Positions 9,087-17,168 of a DNA stretch of 32,567 bases are shown here, piece after piece (the stretch's first letter is position 1; each line of letters opens with the position of its first letter). The stretch lies in NCBI GenBank assembly GCA_945906795.1, contig CAMDRO010000026.1, positions 1 to 32,567 on the forward strand, in the 5' to 3' direction. Position numbers and translations under genes: made by a program. A model generated the notes under the pieces. That model was not told the DNA's origin. It saw nothing but the letters and a program-made list of their open reading frames with translations, and searched no databases. This stretch comes from Spirosoma fluviale (GTDB lineage: Bacteria; Bacteroidota; Bacteroidia; Cytophagales; Spirosomataceae).

Positions 9087-9262
9087 TGGAAGGAGTATTG
9101 ATTTTTATTGTTTTTGCCGCGGCTGTCTTTTATGTATGTAGGATGGTGTATAAGGCGTTTTTTGCCCATTCAAATGCGGGCTGTGCCAAAGGCTGCGGTG
9201 CGTGCCAAACCTCATTGCCTACATTTTCTGACGATTTACCCCAGCCCAATTCTAAGTCTTGA
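9086..9262 (+). CDS. Small Cys-rich single-pass membrane protein (FeoB-associated-like)
   Basis: A 58-residue protein from the ATG at 9086, which overlaps the preceding stop codon as TGATG. An ATG at 9068 in the same frame would add six residues but lies wholly inside the previous gene. Residues about 4-23 form one membrane helix (VLIFIVFAAAVFYVC). A short cytoplasmic or lumenal tail follows, with NAGCAKGCGACQ, a CX3CX2C cluster at Cys33, Cys37 and Cys40. A polar, Pro/Ser-rich tail ends the protein. This layout matches the FeoB-associated Cys-rich membrane protein family, but no feo gene is nearby. Metal binding is inferred, not shown. Its stop overlaps the TTG start of the ABC exporter. Confidence 0.68.
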   Translation: MEGVLIFIVFAAAVFYVCRMVYKAFFAHSNAGCAKGCGACQTSLPTFSDDLPQPNSKS

Positions 9263-11016
9263 AAGATTCCACTCAAGGTAAGATTGTTGACCTACGCATT
9301 ATTCGCCGAATTTATGGTTTTTTGAAGCCTTATCAAGTTAGCTTTTGGTTATTGGTTTTTTTAATTCTTTGCATGGCTGCTGTTTCTCCAGTCGTTCCCT
9401 TACTGATTCGCTATACTTTAGATCATTATGTTTCTGCGGATCAAATTTCAAATCTTTTCATGATGTTTTTTTATATGCTTGCTGTGTTGTTTCTACATAC
9501 AGGCTTGCAATTTTCTACGAGTTATTTGGCGGGTTATTTGGGGCAAACAGTGATTAAAGATATCCGAGTTCAACTATACACTAAAATTGTTCATCTCAAA
9601 TTAGCCTTTTTTGACCACACGCCCATCGGCCGATTGGTCACAAGAACTGTTTCTGATATAGAGACGTTGAATGATGTTTTTTCGGAGGGTTTGGCTTCGA
9701 TTGCCGGTGATTTATTGCAGTTGATTTTGATTGTTGGCGTCATGTTTTATACGGATTGGCGCTTAACCATGGTGATATTGGCCACGGTACCTTTCATGGT
9801 TATCTCCACCTATGTGTTTAAAGAATACATTAAAAAATCGTTTAATGAGGTTCGCATGGCTGTGGCCAACCTGAATTCTTTTGTGCAAGAACATATTTCA
9901 GGCATGATGGTGGTTCAGCTTTTTCATGCCGAGGAGCGAGAATTAAAGAAGTTTGATCGGATTAATGTCGCCCATCGGGATGCCAATATCAAAGGAATTT
10001 TGGCCTATTCTTTATATTTTCCGGTCGCTGATGTCATCGCTGCGGTGGGTTCGGGCTTGATTGTTTGGATGGCGTCAACGTATATTTTAAAAGAAGAAAT
10101 TACGGTAGGTACCTTAACTGCCTTCATTATGTTTATCAATTTATTTTTTAGGCCTATAAGGATGTTGGCCGATCGCTTTAATACCTTGCAAATGGGGATA
10201 GTTAGTACGGAAAGGATTTTGACTTTGTTGGATTCTGAAGAATATATTCAAAATAACGGGAAGGTTTTGGCAAACCAATTGACAGGACATATTCAATTCA
10301 AGGAGGTTAGTTTTGCCTATATTGAACCTGAATATGTGGTTAAAAATGTGAGTTTTGAGGTTAAGCCTGGTTCTACGGTTGCGATTGTAGGAGCGACGGG
10401 TGCGGGTAAATCCTCGATTATTGGGTTATTAAGTCGAATGTATGATATACAGTCTGGAATCATTGAAATAGACGGAGTGGCCTTGCCGGATTATGAAATA
10501 GGTAGTTTGCGGAGGCATATATCGGTGGTTTTGCAAGATGTGTTTCTTTTTAGTTCGTCCATTGCCTATAATATTCATTTGGGTGATACTCAAATTACAC
10601 AGGAACAAATAGTGGAGGCGGCTAAGGCCGTGGGCGTGCATGATTTTATTGTCAGTTTACCAGGTGGATATGAGTATGAGGTGATGGAAAGAGGGGCTAC
10701 TCTGAGTGTGGGTCAGCGCCAATTGATTTCTTTTGTTAGGGCTTTGGTTCATAATCCTAAAATCATTGTGTTGGATGAGGCGACAAGTTCCGTGGATACC
10801 GAATCTGAATTGCTTATTCAGTCGGCCATTTCTACCTTAATGAAAGGCAGAACTTCGGTGGTTATTGCGCATCGCTTGTCTACGATCCGACATGCCAATC
10901 AGATTTTGGTGATGGATAAAGGGGAGATCAAAGAGCGGGGAACACATGAAAAATTATTAAAATTAAATGGATTATATGCGCAATTATATCATTTGCAATT
11001 TAGTAAGTTAGTTTAA
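9259..11016 (+). CDS. ABC exporter, fused permease and ATPase (MsbA/MdlB-like)
   Basis: A 585-residue half-transporter. Residues about 25-310 hold six membrane helices of the type I ABC exporter fold. The ATPase domain has Walker A GATGAGKS at 378-385, the Q loop around VVLQDVFLF at 423-431, signature LSVGQRQ at 482-488, Walker B IIVLDEA at 502-508 and the switch His in AHRLST at 537-542. The start is TTG at 9259: an in-frame TAA lies at 9253-9255, and the next ATG falls inside the first membrane helix. The TTG overlaps the previous gene's TGA as TTGA. The substrate is unknown; lipid or drug export is typical of the group. Confidence 0.92.
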   Translation: MKDSTQGKIVDLRIIRRIYGFLKPYQVSFWLLVFLILCMAAVSPVVPLLIRYTLDHYVSADQISNLFMMFFYMLAVLFLHTGLQFSTSYLAGYLGQTVIKDIRVQLYTKIVHLKLAFFDHTPIGRLVTRTVSDIETLNDVFSEGLASIAGDLLQLILIVGVMFYTDWRLTMVILATVPFMVISTYVFKEYIKKSFNEVRMAVANLNSFVQEHISGMMVVQLFHAEERELKKFDRINVAHRDANIKGILAYSLYFPVADVIAAVGSGLIVWMASTYILKEEITVGTLTAFIMFINLFFRPIRMLADRFNTLQMGIVSTERILTLLDSEEYIQNNGKVLANQLTGHIQFKEVSFAYIEPEYVVKNVSFEVKPGSTVAIVGATGAGKSSIIGLLSRMYDIQSGIIEIDGVALPDYEIGSLRRHISVVLQDVFLFSSSIAYNIHLGDTQITQEQIVEAAKAVGVHDFIVSLPGGYEYEVMERGATLSVGQRQLISFVRALVHNPKIIVLDEATSSVDTESELLIQSAISTLMKGRTSVVIAHRLSTIRHANQILVMDKGEIKERGTHEKLLKLNGLYAQLYHLQFSKLV

Positions 11017-11040
11017 TTCGGTAGGAAAAATAAATATGAT

Positions 11041-11048
11041 TATCTTTG
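11041..11048 (+). promoter_or_regulatory. Candidate -7 box for bamD, almost leaderless
   Basis: TATCTTTG matches the Bacteroidota consensus TAnnTTTG exactly. Only seven bases separate it from the bamD ATG at 11056, so transcription would begin at or a few bases before the start codon. The -33 region reads TTCG near 11017-11020, a poor match to TTTG. Confidence 0.55.
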
Positions 11049-11055
11049 CGATCTT

Positions 11056-11946
11056 ATGAATTTGAAAAAATATATTTTAGTGGGATTTGTTACTGTATTG
11101 GGCCTGAGTTCATGCGGTAAATTTGAGAAATTCAGAAAAAGTGCTGATTTGCCTACCAAGTATAAGGCGGCGGTCAATTACTACAAAAAGAAAGATTTTG
11201 ATAAGGCGGGCATCCTTTTTGACGAGATTATGCCTTTGATGAAAGGGGATTCTACTCAAGAATTGGCTACTTTTTATCAGGCATACTGTGACTTTAATTT
11301 AGGCAGCTATACCTTAGCTAGTTCGCATTTCAAGAAGTTTTCGGAGGTTTTTTCTCGCTCTGAATTTGCCGAGGAGGCGATATACATGTCGGCCTTTTCA
11401 TTGTATAAAGATTCGCCGAATTTCAATTTAGATCAAACGGGAACTTTGTCGGCGATTAATGAAATCCAGTCCTATTTGAATAATTATCCTGAGACGAAGT
11501 TTAAGGACGATTGTACGAACATCATCAAGGAGTTAAGGAAGAAATTAGAGAAGAAAGCGTATGAAAAAGCCAAGCTTTATTATAAGACCTCTCCATTTAA
11601 TATTGCGTCCTTAAAGTCATCTGTGATTGAGATCACCAATTTCCAACGTGATTTCCCTGATTCTGATTTTAGTGAGGAGATGGCTTACATGAAAGTATTG
11701 GCTCAGTTTGAATTGGCAAAGAGCACGATTGAATCTAAGCAAAAAGAGCGTTTCACGGAAGCATCTAAATTTTATTTGGATTTGATTGATAAGTATCCCC
11801 AAAGTGCCTACTTAAAAGAAGGCGAGAAAATGTATGATTTGAGCAATAAGGAAGCCGACCGAATTGCTAAATTGGAGGCTGAGTATAAGGCTATGCTAGA
11901 AAAAGAGAAGTCTAATACGTCCAAAGTGGCTACTGGACCTCAGTAG
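11056..11946 (+). CDS. bamD: Outer membrane assembly lipoprotein BamD
   Basis: Lipoprotein of the BAM complex, which folds beta-barrel proteins into the outer membrane. The 296-residue product has a lipoprotein signal peptide with lipobox LSSC, Cys20 being the acylated residue. The rest is built of TPR-like helical repeats: YKAAVNYYKKKDFDKAGILF near 37-56, the YQAYCDFNLGSYTLASSHFKKF stretch (only outlined) and a C-terminal repeat with YLDLIDKYPQSAYLKEG. This is the Bacteroidota BamD layout. It is followed by rpoZ and a DUF4835 gene, an order seen widely in this phylum. The final 30 residues are charged and probably disordered. Confidence 0.9.
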   Translation: MNLKKYILVGFVTVLGLSSCGKFEKFRKSADLPTKYKAAVNYYKKKDFDKAGILFDEIMPLMKGDSTQELATFYQAYCDFNLGSYTLASSHFKKFSEVFSRSEFAEEAIYMSAFSLYKDSPNFNLDQTGTLSAINEIQSYLNNYPETKFKDDCTNIIKELRKKLEKKAYEKAKLYYKTSPFNIASLKSSVIEITNFQRDFPDSDFSEEMAYMKVLAQFELAKSTIESKQKERFTEASKFYLDLIDKYPQSAYLKEGEKMYDLSNKEADRIAKLEAEYKAMLEKEKSNTSKVATGPQ

Positions 11947-11999
11947 TTTTTATCCCAAAAAATAGTTAATTTTACAATCTTAATTTAAAAAATAAACAG

Positions 12000-12326
12000 A
12001 TGTCTAAGATCCAAACAAATCCATCCATCATTACACGTGATGTTGATAAAATTGCTGTAAAGACAGGAAATGTATATGAGTCTGTGTCTATTATAGGCCA
12101 AAGAGCGCGTCAAATATCAAGCAAAATGAAGGAAGAATTATCGGGCAAATTGTCAGAATTCGCTTCTTCTGTAGATAATTTGGAAGAAATTTTCGAAAAC
12201 CGTGAGCAGATCGAAATTTCAAAATATTATGAGCGTATGCCTAAGCCTTCTGCTTTAGCGATCGATGATTTTTTAACGGATAAAGTTGATTATCGCGTTC
12301 GTGAGGAAGGTAACGAAGAGAAATAA
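12000..12326 (+). CDS. rpoZ: RNA polymerase omega subunit, Bacteroidota type
   Basis: A 108-residue protein with the core of the omega family: TRDVDKIAVKTGNVYESVSI at 12-31 followed by IGQRARQIS, matching the usual helix that clamps the beta-prime C-terminus. The C-terminal half (SSVDNLEEIFENREQIEISK and onward) is the extension seen in Bacteroidota omega proteins. It lies 53 bases after bamD and 21 bases before the DUF4835 gene. A weak TAATTTTA box lies at 11967-11974. Length and context support the assignment, though omega proteins are short and diverge quickly. Confidence 0.85.
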   Translation: MSKIQTNPSIITRDVDKIAVKTGNVYESVSIIGQRARQISSKMKEELSGKLSEFASSVDNLEEIFENREQIEISKYYERMPKPSALAIDDFLTDKVDYRVREEGNEEK

Positions 12327-12347
12327 TATTTTCTGAATGATTTCACG

Positions 12348-13250
12348 ATGAAATCTATTTTCCTTGTATTGGTATGCTTAATGGGCTCCCGAGTGTTAAA
12401 TGCTCAGGAGCTTCAAGTTTCGGTGACTATTAATACAGAGCAATTACAGCTCGACCAACAACGAGGATCATCCCAAATTTACACTGAATTACAGCGAACC
12501 GCACAGGATTTTCTATCGGGTCGTCGCTGGTCCATGGACAATTTTGCGCCTGACGAAAAAATCAAATTAAGCATTAATTTATTGTTGACAAAGTCCACTG
12601 CCCAAGGAGATTTTGAAGCTAATGCCCGTGTCCAAGTATTAAGACCTGTTTATGGGACGTCCTATGAAACGGTGATTTTAAATATGATCGACAAGAGCTT
12701 TAATTTTAAGTTTCAAACAGGGACCCCCATTACTTACAATGACAATACGTTCATTGACAATTTGAGTTCCTTACTGGCTTATTATGCATATTTATCTTGT
12801 GCGTATCATTATGATTCATTTGGTAAATACGGAGGCGATTTCTTTGTCCAAAAATTAAATAATTTAACTAATCTTGCTCAGACCTCAGGGTCGGGTTGGG
12901 GCGTAGTCACTGACGTTCGATCTCGATTGTCGATTGCAGAAAATTTGATTAATCAACAAGTGCAAGGCATGCGTGAGGTTAATTATATCTACCACCGGAT
13001 TTTATTGGATTCATTTAAAGAAAGGCCTGATGATACGCGGAAAGGAATTTTGGACTTGCTTAATCAGGTTAGAACGGTCAACCAATTAAGGCCTGGGGCG
13101 GCTAATATACGTGTATTTTTTGATGCCAAATCGGATGAGATTTTTTCGATTATGGATGAGGCGACGGTTTCGGAGCGCCAACAAGCCTTCGCGTATTTGA
13201 GTTTATTGGATCCGATTCGTACGGAGCAGTATCGAAAATTGATTCGATAA
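12348..13250 (+). CDS. DUF4835 family protein (PorD-like, type IX secretion linked)
   Basis: A 300-residue exported protein with a signal peptide ending near residue 19 (VLNAQE). The family begins with QELQVSVTIN, continues with RTAQDFLSGRRW at about 50-61, and carries an aromatic-rich central segment (LAYYAYLSCAYHYDSFGKYGGD). All are typical of DUF4835. Some database names call this family PorD and tie it to type IX secretion; I cannot test that here. In many relatives coaBC sits between rpoZ and this gene; here they are directly adjacent. No terminator follows before the repeat at 13311. Confidence 0.85.
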   Translation: MKSIFLVLVCLMGSRVLNAQELQVSVTINTEQLQLDQQRGSSQIYTELQRTAQDFLSGRRWSMDNFAPDEKIKLSINLLLTKSTAQGDFEANARVQVLRPVYGTSYETVILNMIDKSFNFKFQTGTPITYNDNTFIDNLSSLLAYYAYLSCAYHYDSFGKYGGDFFVQKLNNLTNLAQTSGSGWGVVTDVRSRLSIAENLINQQVQGMREVNYIYHRILLDSFKERPDDTRKGILDLLNQVRTVNQLRPGAANIRVFFDAKSDEIFSIMDEATVSERQQAFAYLSLLDPIRTEQYRKLIR

Positions 13251-13310
13251 TTAATTCGGTTTATTTATTCGGTTGTTTTTTTCTGTCGATTCGGTTATTT
13301 TATTCTGTTG

Positions 13311-13331
13311 GGGCAACCCTTGCGGTTGCCC
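13311..13331. repeat. REP-like palindrome beside the transposase gene
   Basis: GGGCAACC, loop CTTGC, GGTTGCCC: a perfect eight-pair stem with a five-base loop. It lies 24 bases beyond the stop codon of the transposase. Its reverse complement differs by one loop base from the palindrome inside that gene at 13558-13578. There is no T-tract on either side, so it is not an ordinary terminator. Bases 13253-13300 just before it carry three short ATTCGGTT-type direct repeats. Confidence 0.75.
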
Positions 13332-13354
13332 AATAAAATCCCCCTCTCTTTTCC

Positions 13355-13903
13355 CTATTTTTCAGCCCAATTTAAAGGGTTATTTATAATATAGTTGGAT
13401 ATACTCGTGCATGATAAATCATTTCGAATGATGTGTTCATAGTAATTGCGTTGCCATAATTTACCCATTATTATATTTTTCGATTTATAAATGACTAAAC
13501 AGCCATTTGATACCAATGATTTATAGGCTCCTATAATTTCTGCAATACTCTGGTTTTGGGCAACCGCGAGGGTTGCCCCGACTGATTCATTTATATTTTG
13601 ATTTTTTGCCCCGACTAATTCAATAATACTATGAAAATGATCTGGCATAATTTGAAACTCATTAATTTTAAATTTGGAAAAGCGTTCAGGTAATTTAATC
13701 CATTCATCAAAGGCAAATTGTCCATATTCATTCAATAATATTTTTCCATTTTTGATCTCACCAAATCGATGAATTCTTTTTTCGCAAACTAAGGTGATGA
13801 AGTACAATCCAACTTGAGAATAGTCGTACTCTTTTAGTCGAATGGATCTTCTATGATGTTTTTTTGGATTGTATGAGTTTTTTTTTGGGGTATCAATATT
13901 CAT
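13355..13903 (-). CDS. REP-associated tyrosine transposase (IS200-like, HUH)
   Basis: A 182-residue transposase of the Y1/RAYT class. It shows the N-terminal RRSIRLKEYDYSQVGLYFIT-type segment (about 18-37), the HUH motif HFH at 89-91 within MPDHFHSII, and the likely nucleophile Tyr in QRNYYEHIIRN (Tyr154 or Tyr155). The C-terminal NPLNWAEK is typical of RAYT. Residues about 98-126 look like an in-frame insertion flanked by VGA and IGA: the expected join would be IIELVGA-YKSLV. That insertion contains a REP-like palindrome. The gene is isolated, surrounded by non-coding DNA, and looks intact. RAYTs are usually domesticated single-copy genes that move or shape REP palindromes. Confidence 0.9.
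   Translation of the reverse strand: MNIDTPKKNSYNPKKHHRRSIRLKEYDYSQVGLYFITLVCEKRIHRFGEIKNGKILLNEYGQFAFDEWIKLPERFSKFKINEFQIMPDHFHSIIELVGAKNQNINESVGATLAVAQNQSIAEIIGAYKSLVSNGCLVIYKSKNIIMGKLWQRNYYEHIIRNDLSCTSISNYIINNPLNWAEK
13558..13578. repeat. REP-like palindrome inside the transposase coding sequence
   Basis: GGGCAACC, loop GCGAG, GGTTGCCC lies within codons for about residues 109-116 (GATLAVAQ) of the transposase. It has the same eight-pair stem as 13311-13331 and is in inverted orientation to it with one loop difference. Next to it, TTGCCCCGACTGATTCA (13573-13589) is repeated with one mismatch at 13606-13622, showing local duplication that kept the frame open. Confidence 0.8.
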
Positions 13904-14110
13904 ATATACAGGTAATTTTTTAATTATAGTATTGATATGATTATTCTTTTTGGGTCTGTTAGATGCCTTATCTTACAATTGAAGTAGGGTAAATTAATCA
14001 ATCATAGCGGCAGATATGACATTAACGTATTAATTATCAGTAACTTGGATTAATTCCATTTTGACTTTCTTTAGCGATACTGATTTTAGTGCAAATTCAT
14101 TAAATCATAA
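13904..14110. other. Non-coding stretch upstream of the transposase
   Basis: About 207 AT-rich bases with no open frame, no convincing palindrome and no clear TAnnTTTG promoter box at a useful distance from the transposase start. It may hold the left flank of the transposase element, but no copy of the GGGCAACC palindrome is present here. Confidence 0.5.
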
Positions 14111-14134
14111 AAGCCACCTCTTTTGAGGTGGCTT
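14111..14134. terminator. Strong hairpin terminator after tilS
   Basis: AAGCCACCTC, loop TTTT, GAGGTGGCTT: a perfect ten-pair stem. On the minus strand it lies 27 bases beyond the tilS stop and is followed by TTTTATGATTT, so it most likely ends the tilS transcript. It is close to symmetrical and could work both ways. Confidence 0.75.
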
Positions 14135-14160
14135 TATATTTGTATCTTACATATCTTTCT

Positions 14161-15495
14161 TTACCTAGCCCGAATTTCTAAAATCATCACCGTCTCCGTT
14201 TTATCACTTACTTTATTTCGATTGTCGATTCGATGTCCCATGACCCAAACTACGGATCCTTTGCTCAGTAAAATGTGCGTATTTTTTTTGATGGTCAAGG
14301 GTACTTTTTTGTCCGTCAAAAAATCTGAAATGAGTTTTTTGGAATTCATACCTAAGGGACAAAACCAATCTCCTTCTTGATATTTTCTAATTTCTAAGGG
14401 GAATTCTAGGCTATCCGCATCTAGGCAAGCAAATTTTGGCGATGTCGATGGCACAAATGATTCATTATTCTCCTCGATAAAAACGTGCAAATCACTTGAC
14501 CCAAACTCCACTATTTCATCTTCCTCTTGAATTAAAATGGGTTTAAATGCTGCGTGATCTTTAGGACTAATGACCCATTGGCTTCGGTCGATATTTAACA
14601 TATGACTCGGCGATTCAAAGAGTTTCCCAACCTTGTCAACTGGGTGCGCAATTATTTGATTCATCACGCCAAAAGAAAAATTGAATTCCTGTAGATATTG
14701 TTGGGCGATGACCGTCCATTTTTCTATTGAAAATCCTGCGCTAAGCGGTACGAAAATATTTCCATCCGCATTATAAGTAACGTGCTTTACTTTAAATTCA
14801 GTTAATTCTGCTGAGATCCAATGTTCAATATTTCGAATTTTCTCACTGGTATCTGCAAGCGTTTGTTCAAATTGGGAATTTAGTTCTTGGAACTTTGGCA
14901 TAATTTCATGCCGAATAAAATTTCGTTGGTATTTAGTCGTTGCATTGCTTGAATCTTCACGCCAAGCTAATTTTTGGCCTACCACAAAATCATAAATAAG
15001 GTCTTGACTGGCAAAAGAAAGAGGCCGGATGATGTGTCCATTTTTTATAGGTATCCCATGAAATCCAGCCAATCCCGTTCCCCTAGTGAGGTTGATCAAC
15101 ATCGTTTCGGCACTGTCCAATTGGTGATGTGCCGTTGCTATAAAATCGTATTGGTTTGTAGTTCTGATTTCTTCAAACCAGGTATAGCGAAGGATTCTTG
15201 CCGCTACTTGAGTCGACAGCTTTTCCTTTTCAGCAAAGGCATTCGTGTCAAAACATATCGTGTGATAGGGGACTTTTAATGTTTTGGCAAACTTTTTTAC
15301 AAATACCTCATCAGCTAATGACTCTTCTCCTCGTAAACTAAAATTTACATGAGCGATACCAAAATTAAATTGGGCCAAAGAAAATAATTTGGATAATATA
15401 ATGGAATCAATTCCGCCACTTACCGCAATCAGTATTTTTTGATCTGACTTGAATAAATTCTCTTTTTGGATAAAATTGATAAAATCTTCCAGCAT
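14161..15495 (-). CDS. tilS: tRNA(Ile)-lysidine synthetase TilS
   Basis: Makes lysidine at the wobble position of tRNA-Ile(CAU), which lets it read AUA. From the ATG at 15495 the protein has 444 residues. The PP-loop is ILIAVSGGIDS with SGGIDS at 26-31, followed by AHVNFSLRGEES and ATAHHQLDSAETMLINLTRG, all typical of the N-type PP-ATPase. The C-terminal third contains the TilS C-terminal domain, ending with KKVPLTIKKNTHILLSKG and VVWVMGHRID. A TTG at 15519 would add eight residues, but the ATG fits family starts (MLEDFINFIQ) and gives a normal leader from the promoter box at 15529-15536. The gene diverges from the OstA-like gene 57 bases away. Confidence 0.93.
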   Translation of the reverse strand: MLEDFINFIQKENLFKSDQKILIAVSGGIDSIILSKLFSLAQFNFGIAHVNFSLRGEESLADEVFVKKFAKTLKVPYHTICFDTNAFAEKEKLSTQVAARILRYTWFEEIRTTNQYDFIATAHHQLDSAETMLINLTRGTGLAGFHGIPIKNGHIIRPLSFASQDLIYDFVVGQKLAWREDSSNATTKYQRNFIRHEIMPKFQELNSQFEQTLADTSEKIRNIEHWISAELTEFKVKHVTYNADGNIFVPLSAGFSIEKWTVIAQQYLQEFNFSFGVMNQIIAHPVDKVGKLFESPSHMLNIDRSQWVISPKDHAAFKPILIQEEDEIVEFGSSDLHVFIEENNESFVPSTSPKFACLDADSLEFPLEIRKYQEGDWFCPLGMNSKKLISDFLTDKKVPLTIKKNTHILLSKGSVVWVMGHRIDNRNKVSDKTETVMILEIRAR

Positions 15496-15528
15496 AAAAT
15501 TGGTAAATTGCGCGTTCAAAACAATTAG

Positions 15529-15536
15529 CGAAATTA
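15529..15536 (-). promoter_or_regulatory. Candidate -7 box for tilS
   Basis: The minus strand reads TAATTTCG, one change from TAnnTTTG. Transcription would begin near 15524, about 29 bases ahead of the ATG at 15495. A TTG start at 15519 would leave almost no leader, which favours the ATG. The -33 box falls beyond the start codon of the divergent gene and is not clear. Confidence 0.42.
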
Positions 15537-15552
15537 ACGATTCGCTTTTAAG

Positions 15553-17085
15553 ATGCCCTACATAATTAGAATTTTAATGTTTTTCTTTTTGCTTTTGCCT
15601 TGGATTAGTCAGGGTCAAAGCCAAGTAGAATTAATTCGGGCCGATAGCTTAAAGGGATATCAACAAGATTTAATTATGCGAAAGGAGCTTTTGGGGCACG
15701 TATTGTTGCGTCAAGGAACCACCACTTTGAGCTGCGATCAGGCGGTTCTTAACTCGACGACCAATAACGTAGAGGCCTATGGCCATGTGAAAATTATTCA
15801 GGCAGATACGGTGACCATTACAGGTGATACCGCGTTGTATAATGGGGATATGCGCCAGGCTTTTATGTCGGGCCGAGTGAAACTGGATGATCACACCATT
15901 ATTTTGAATACCAATAAACTTGACTATGATTTAAACTCAAAAATGGCCATCTACCATACTGGAGCCAAGATTATTGACAAAAAATCGACTTTGACTTCTA
16001 AAGAAGGTTTTTATAATACGGTGACCAAGAATTTTTTATTTAAGGAAAAAGTTCGCGTGATAGACCAAGATGGAGGTGCCGTTCGAGCCGATTCATTGCG
16101 CTATAATACAGCGTCAAAAGAGGCTTATTTTATCTGTCCCACAGAAATTATCAGTAAAAAAGATACGGTCTTAACCTCTGCTGGATTTTATAATACGCAA
16201 ACTAAGGTCTCCAATTTCACCGGTCGTTCTACGGCTAAAACCGATGAATATATTTTGTCGGCTGATACCCTATTTTATGATTCACCGACGCAAATAGGCG
16301 TTGCCAGGGGAAGAGTCGAGTTTTTAAGCCAAAAAGAAAAAGTGATTTTAACCGGGGATCATGGTCGGTATGCAGGAAAAACTGGGCTAACCCGCGTATA
16401 TGGGCATGCATTGATGAAGAACATCATGGAAAAGGATACGCTATACTTAACTGCGGATACCTTGGTTTCTTTAAACAACAAAAAGGATTCGATTCGTAAA
16501 TTATATGCCTATAAAAATGTCTTGCTCTATAAGTCTGATTTATCGGGTAAATGCGACTCACTCGCCTACAATGTGACGGATTCCGTCATTCATTTTTATC
16601 AAAAGCCCATTTTATGGACCAATGATTCCCAATCGCAAGCGGATTCTATTTCTTTGTTTCTCACGAATCAAAAGTTGAAAGAAATGCGATTGCGTGGTAA
16701 ATCTTTTGTTATTTCTAAGGACTCCGCGGATCATTATAATCAAATCAAAGGCCGAAAAGTTTGGGTGTTTTTTGACCAAGAAAGTAAGTTGAAACGCGTG
16801 AATGTCGAGGGAAATGGGGAAAGTATTTACTATGTGATGGATGAAAAAAAGATTACAACAGGAATGAATCGAGTCGAATGTAGTCGGATGAATTTATTTT
16901 TTGAGGACAATAAAGTAAAAAAGATTACGTTTATCACCAAGCCCGAAGCTAAATTCATACCACCCAAAGAGTGGACGGAAGAGTTACAATACTTGGATGG
17001 TTTTAAATGGCGAGATAAGGAAAAAGTGACCTTGACTTTTTTGTTGGAGCGCATTAAATACACAAGTACTGTTAAAAAACCTTAA
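15553..17085 (+). CDS. OstA-like protein (LptA/LptD N-domain repeats)
   Basis: A 510-residue exported protein with a signal peptide (1-21, ending WISQGQ). The body is a long run of beta-jellyroll repeats of the OstA type: LIRADSLKGY near 27-36, TLSCDQAVLN, VEAYGHVKI, TGDTALYNG, AFMSGRVKL and several later ADSLRYN / ADTLFYDS units. Proteins of this kind carry lipopolysaccharide across the periplasm. It is longer than E. coli LptA (about 185 residues), as is usual for the Bacteroidota OstA-like family, and lacks a beta-barrel LptD domain. It diverges from tilS; next downstream, after 83 bases, is the small sorting-domain protein. Confidence 0.87.
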   Translation: MPYIIRILMFFFLLLPWISQGQSQVELIRADSLKGYQQDLIMRKELLGHVLLRQGTTTLSCDQAVLNSTTNNVEAYGHVKIIQADTVTITGDTALYNGDMRQAFMSGRVKLDDHTIILNTNKLDYDLNSKMAIYHTGAKIIDKKSTLTSKEGFYNTVTKNFLFKEKVRVIDQDGGAVRADSLRYNTASKEAYFICPTEIISKKDTVLTSAGFYNTQTKVSNFTGRSTAKTDEYILSADTLFYDSPTQIGVARGRVEFLSQKEKVILTGDHGRYAGKTGLTRVYGHALMKNIMEKDTLYLTADTLVSLNNKKDSIRKLYAYKNVLLYKSDLSGKCDSLAYNVTDSVIHFYQKPILWTNDSQSQADSISLFLTNQKLKEMRLRGKSFVISKDSADHYNQIKGRKVWVFFDQESKLKRVNVEGNGESIYYVMDEKKITTGMNRVECSRMNLFFEDNKVKKITFITKPEAKFIPPKEWTEELQYLDGFKWRDKEKVTLTFLLERIKYTSTVKKP

Positions 17086-17144
17086 AATTTACCTTTTAAG
17101 ATCTTTTGTACGATGGTCTAAGGTGTAATTTTAATAGAAAGGCT

Positions 17145-17152
17145 TACCTTTG
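17145..17152 (+). promoter_or_regulatory. Candidate -7 box for the sorting-domain protein
   Basis: TACCTTTG fits TAnnTTTG and lies 16 bases ahead of the ATG at 17169. No TTG is seen at the usual -33 distance. The predicted leader is short, about 10-12 bases. Confidence 0.45.
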
Positions 17153-17168
17153 ATTTAAATCTTTTGGA

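Noticed and set aside
9180-9210. CX3CX2C motif as a radical SAM site
   Set aside because: The protein is only 58 residues with one membrane helix and no TIM-barrel, so the motif cannot be a radical SAM cluster site in the usual sense.
13311-13331. Transcription terminator for the DUF4835 gene
   Set aside because: The stem is good but no T-run follows on either strand, and its sequence is a near-identical inverted copy of the palindrome in the transposase, so it is better explained as a REP element.
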